From NCBI GenBank assembly GCA_937906165.1, contig CALCYA010000020.1, forward strand, positions 1 through 7,563: DNA of 7,563 nt. The letters are read 5' to 3'. Source of the stretch: an uncultured Bacteroidales bacterium. Its GTDB lineage: Bacteria > Bacteroidota > Bacteroidia > Bacteroidales > Bacteroidaceae. The translations under genes and the position numbers were made by a program. Under the pieces are notes generated by a model. That model was not told where the DNA came from. It saw only the letters and a program-made list of their open reading frames with translations, and ran no database searches. Positions 7,161 to 7,563 of the stretch are shown here, piece by piece (position 1 is the first letter of the stretch; each line of letters starts with the position of its first letter).

Positions 7161-7448
7161 TGTCAGGTCGTTTATAATTTGATATGTTGGGTTAATCTTT
7201 TTACGGGAGTGGTTGATTCGTTTTTTTGGGGGGATGTCGGACATTCTCGGGCAACGGGTAGGGAAAAATGTAAGCATTTTGTTAATTACTAAAAATATTA
7301 GTTAAATAATTGTAACAAATAATTCTTGGTTCTTTGCAATCTTTGAGAATCCTGTCTATTTGGTTTTCTTTGTATGTGGGTCTATCAATAGCCCTGCAGA
7401 TGAGTGGGTAGTCTATGAGAAAATAGGTGGAGTTGTTCGGTAGGAATG
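7161..7448. other. Intergenic stretch with no recognisable gene
   Basis: I see no credible coding region, tRNA or rRNA here. The short open frames that enter it on both strands run through the hairpin at 7101-7160 and have no family features. The stretch is T-rich and contains a T7G6 run at 7221-7233, an A/T-rich hairpin AAAATG/CATTTT (7265-7280), and a weak hairpin GGG-CTAT/ATAGCCC near 7379-7395. None of these is strong enough to name a regulatory RNA. Confidence 0.5.
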
Positions 7449-7480
7449 TTGTTTGGCTGTTGTTTTATTGTTTATATTTG
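7449..7480 (+). promoter_or_regulatory. Candidate Bacteroidetes promoter pointing out of the window (upstream of two)
   Basis: TTG at 7449-7451 and TATATTTG at 7473-7480, separated by 21 bases, fit the Bacteroidetes promoter consensus with a perfect -7 element. No coding region follows before the window ends, so it would serve a gene to the right, with transcription beginning near 7487. In T-rich DNA a chance match is possible. Confidence 0.45.
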
Positions 7481-7520
7481 AGAAAAACCTCGAATATATA
7501 CTGCACTCGCTGTGAAATGT

Positions 7521-7534
7521 CAAAGTAGACTTTG
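7521..7534. promoter_or_regulatory. 14-bp palindrome, possible operator
   Basis: CAAAGT-AG-ACTTTG is a perfect inverted repeat with 6-base arms. Its right arm contains the TTTG that serves as the -33 element of the promoter ending at 7563, so a dimeric protein bound here would block or contact RNA polymerase. Function is inferred from symmetry and placement only. Confidence 0.35.
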
Positions 7535-7563
7535 CCTATCTCGCTCGTTTGTTACTATATTTG
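7531..7563 (+). promoter_or_regulatory. Bacteroidetes promoter at the right window edge
   Basis: TTTG at 7531-7534 and TATATTTG at 7556-7563 are separated by 21 bases: both elements are perfect matches to TTTG-N19-21-TAnnTTTG. The -7 element ends on the last base, so the start of transcription and the gene it drives lie just outside the window on the right. Confidence 0.6.

Noticed and set aside
7089..7292. Two short open frames, one on each strand, after the peptidase gene
   Set aside because: Both are produced by the long palindrome at 7101-7160, which is why their translations resemble each other; no start signal or family feature.
1..7563. CRISPR arrays, tRNA or rRNA genes, insertion sequences
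   Set aside because: No regularly spaced direct repeats, cloverleaf, rRNA sequence, transposase or terminal inverted repeats were found on either strand.

Overview
The window looks like a piece of a Bacteroidales chromosome (Bacteroides, Prevotella or Muribaculaceae-like). The grounds are three. The RecA and DnaK proteins are of Bacteroidetes type. The promoters follow the Bacteroidetes pattern TTG-N20/21-TAnnTTTG. The gene starts lack strong Shine-Dalgarno sequences and are preceded instead by A/T-rich leaders. Genus cannot be fixed from the sequence alone.

Layout, left to right. (1) At 63-1088 (+) lies a RhuM-family gene, A/T-rich and different in base use from everything to its right; it probably marks the end of an accessory or transferred segment. 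(2) At about 1183-1224 a long hairpin with U-rich flanks on both sides separates it from the convergent dnaK, so it can end both transcripts. (3) At 1251-3152 (-) lies a complete dnaK. (4) The divergent intergenic region 3153-3528 holds a textbook Bacteroidetes housekeeping promoter for the rightward genes. On the dnaK strand it holds no such promoter, but it does hold a consensus sigma-54 (-24/-12) site with inverted repeats about 100 bp upstream. (5) A probable operon runs rightward at 3529-7067: a saccharopine-dehydrogenase-fold enzyme (probable carboxynorspermidine/carboxyspermidine dehydrogenase), then recA, then an exported C1-family cysteine peptidase of the aminopeptidase C/bleomycin hydrolase type. 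The gaps are 40 and 34 nt with no terminators between. (6) An unusually long, mismatch-free 28-bp hairpin at 7101-7160 closes the operon. (7) Positions 7161-7563 hold no credible gene. The last 115 bases carry two Bacteroidetes-type promoter matches pointing out of the window, the second ending exactly on the last base, with a 14-bp palindrome over its -33 element.

The core genes are housekeeping functions: protein folding, polyamine synthesis, homologous recombination and periplasmic peptide trimming. I do not see a new multi-gene system. The most interesting signals are regulatory: possible sigma-54 control of dnaK, the oversized hairpin after the peptidase gene, and the palindrome-covered promoter at the right edge. 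The rhuM gene is the only clear accessory gene, and any defence or mobile locus it belongs to would lie to the left, outside the window.
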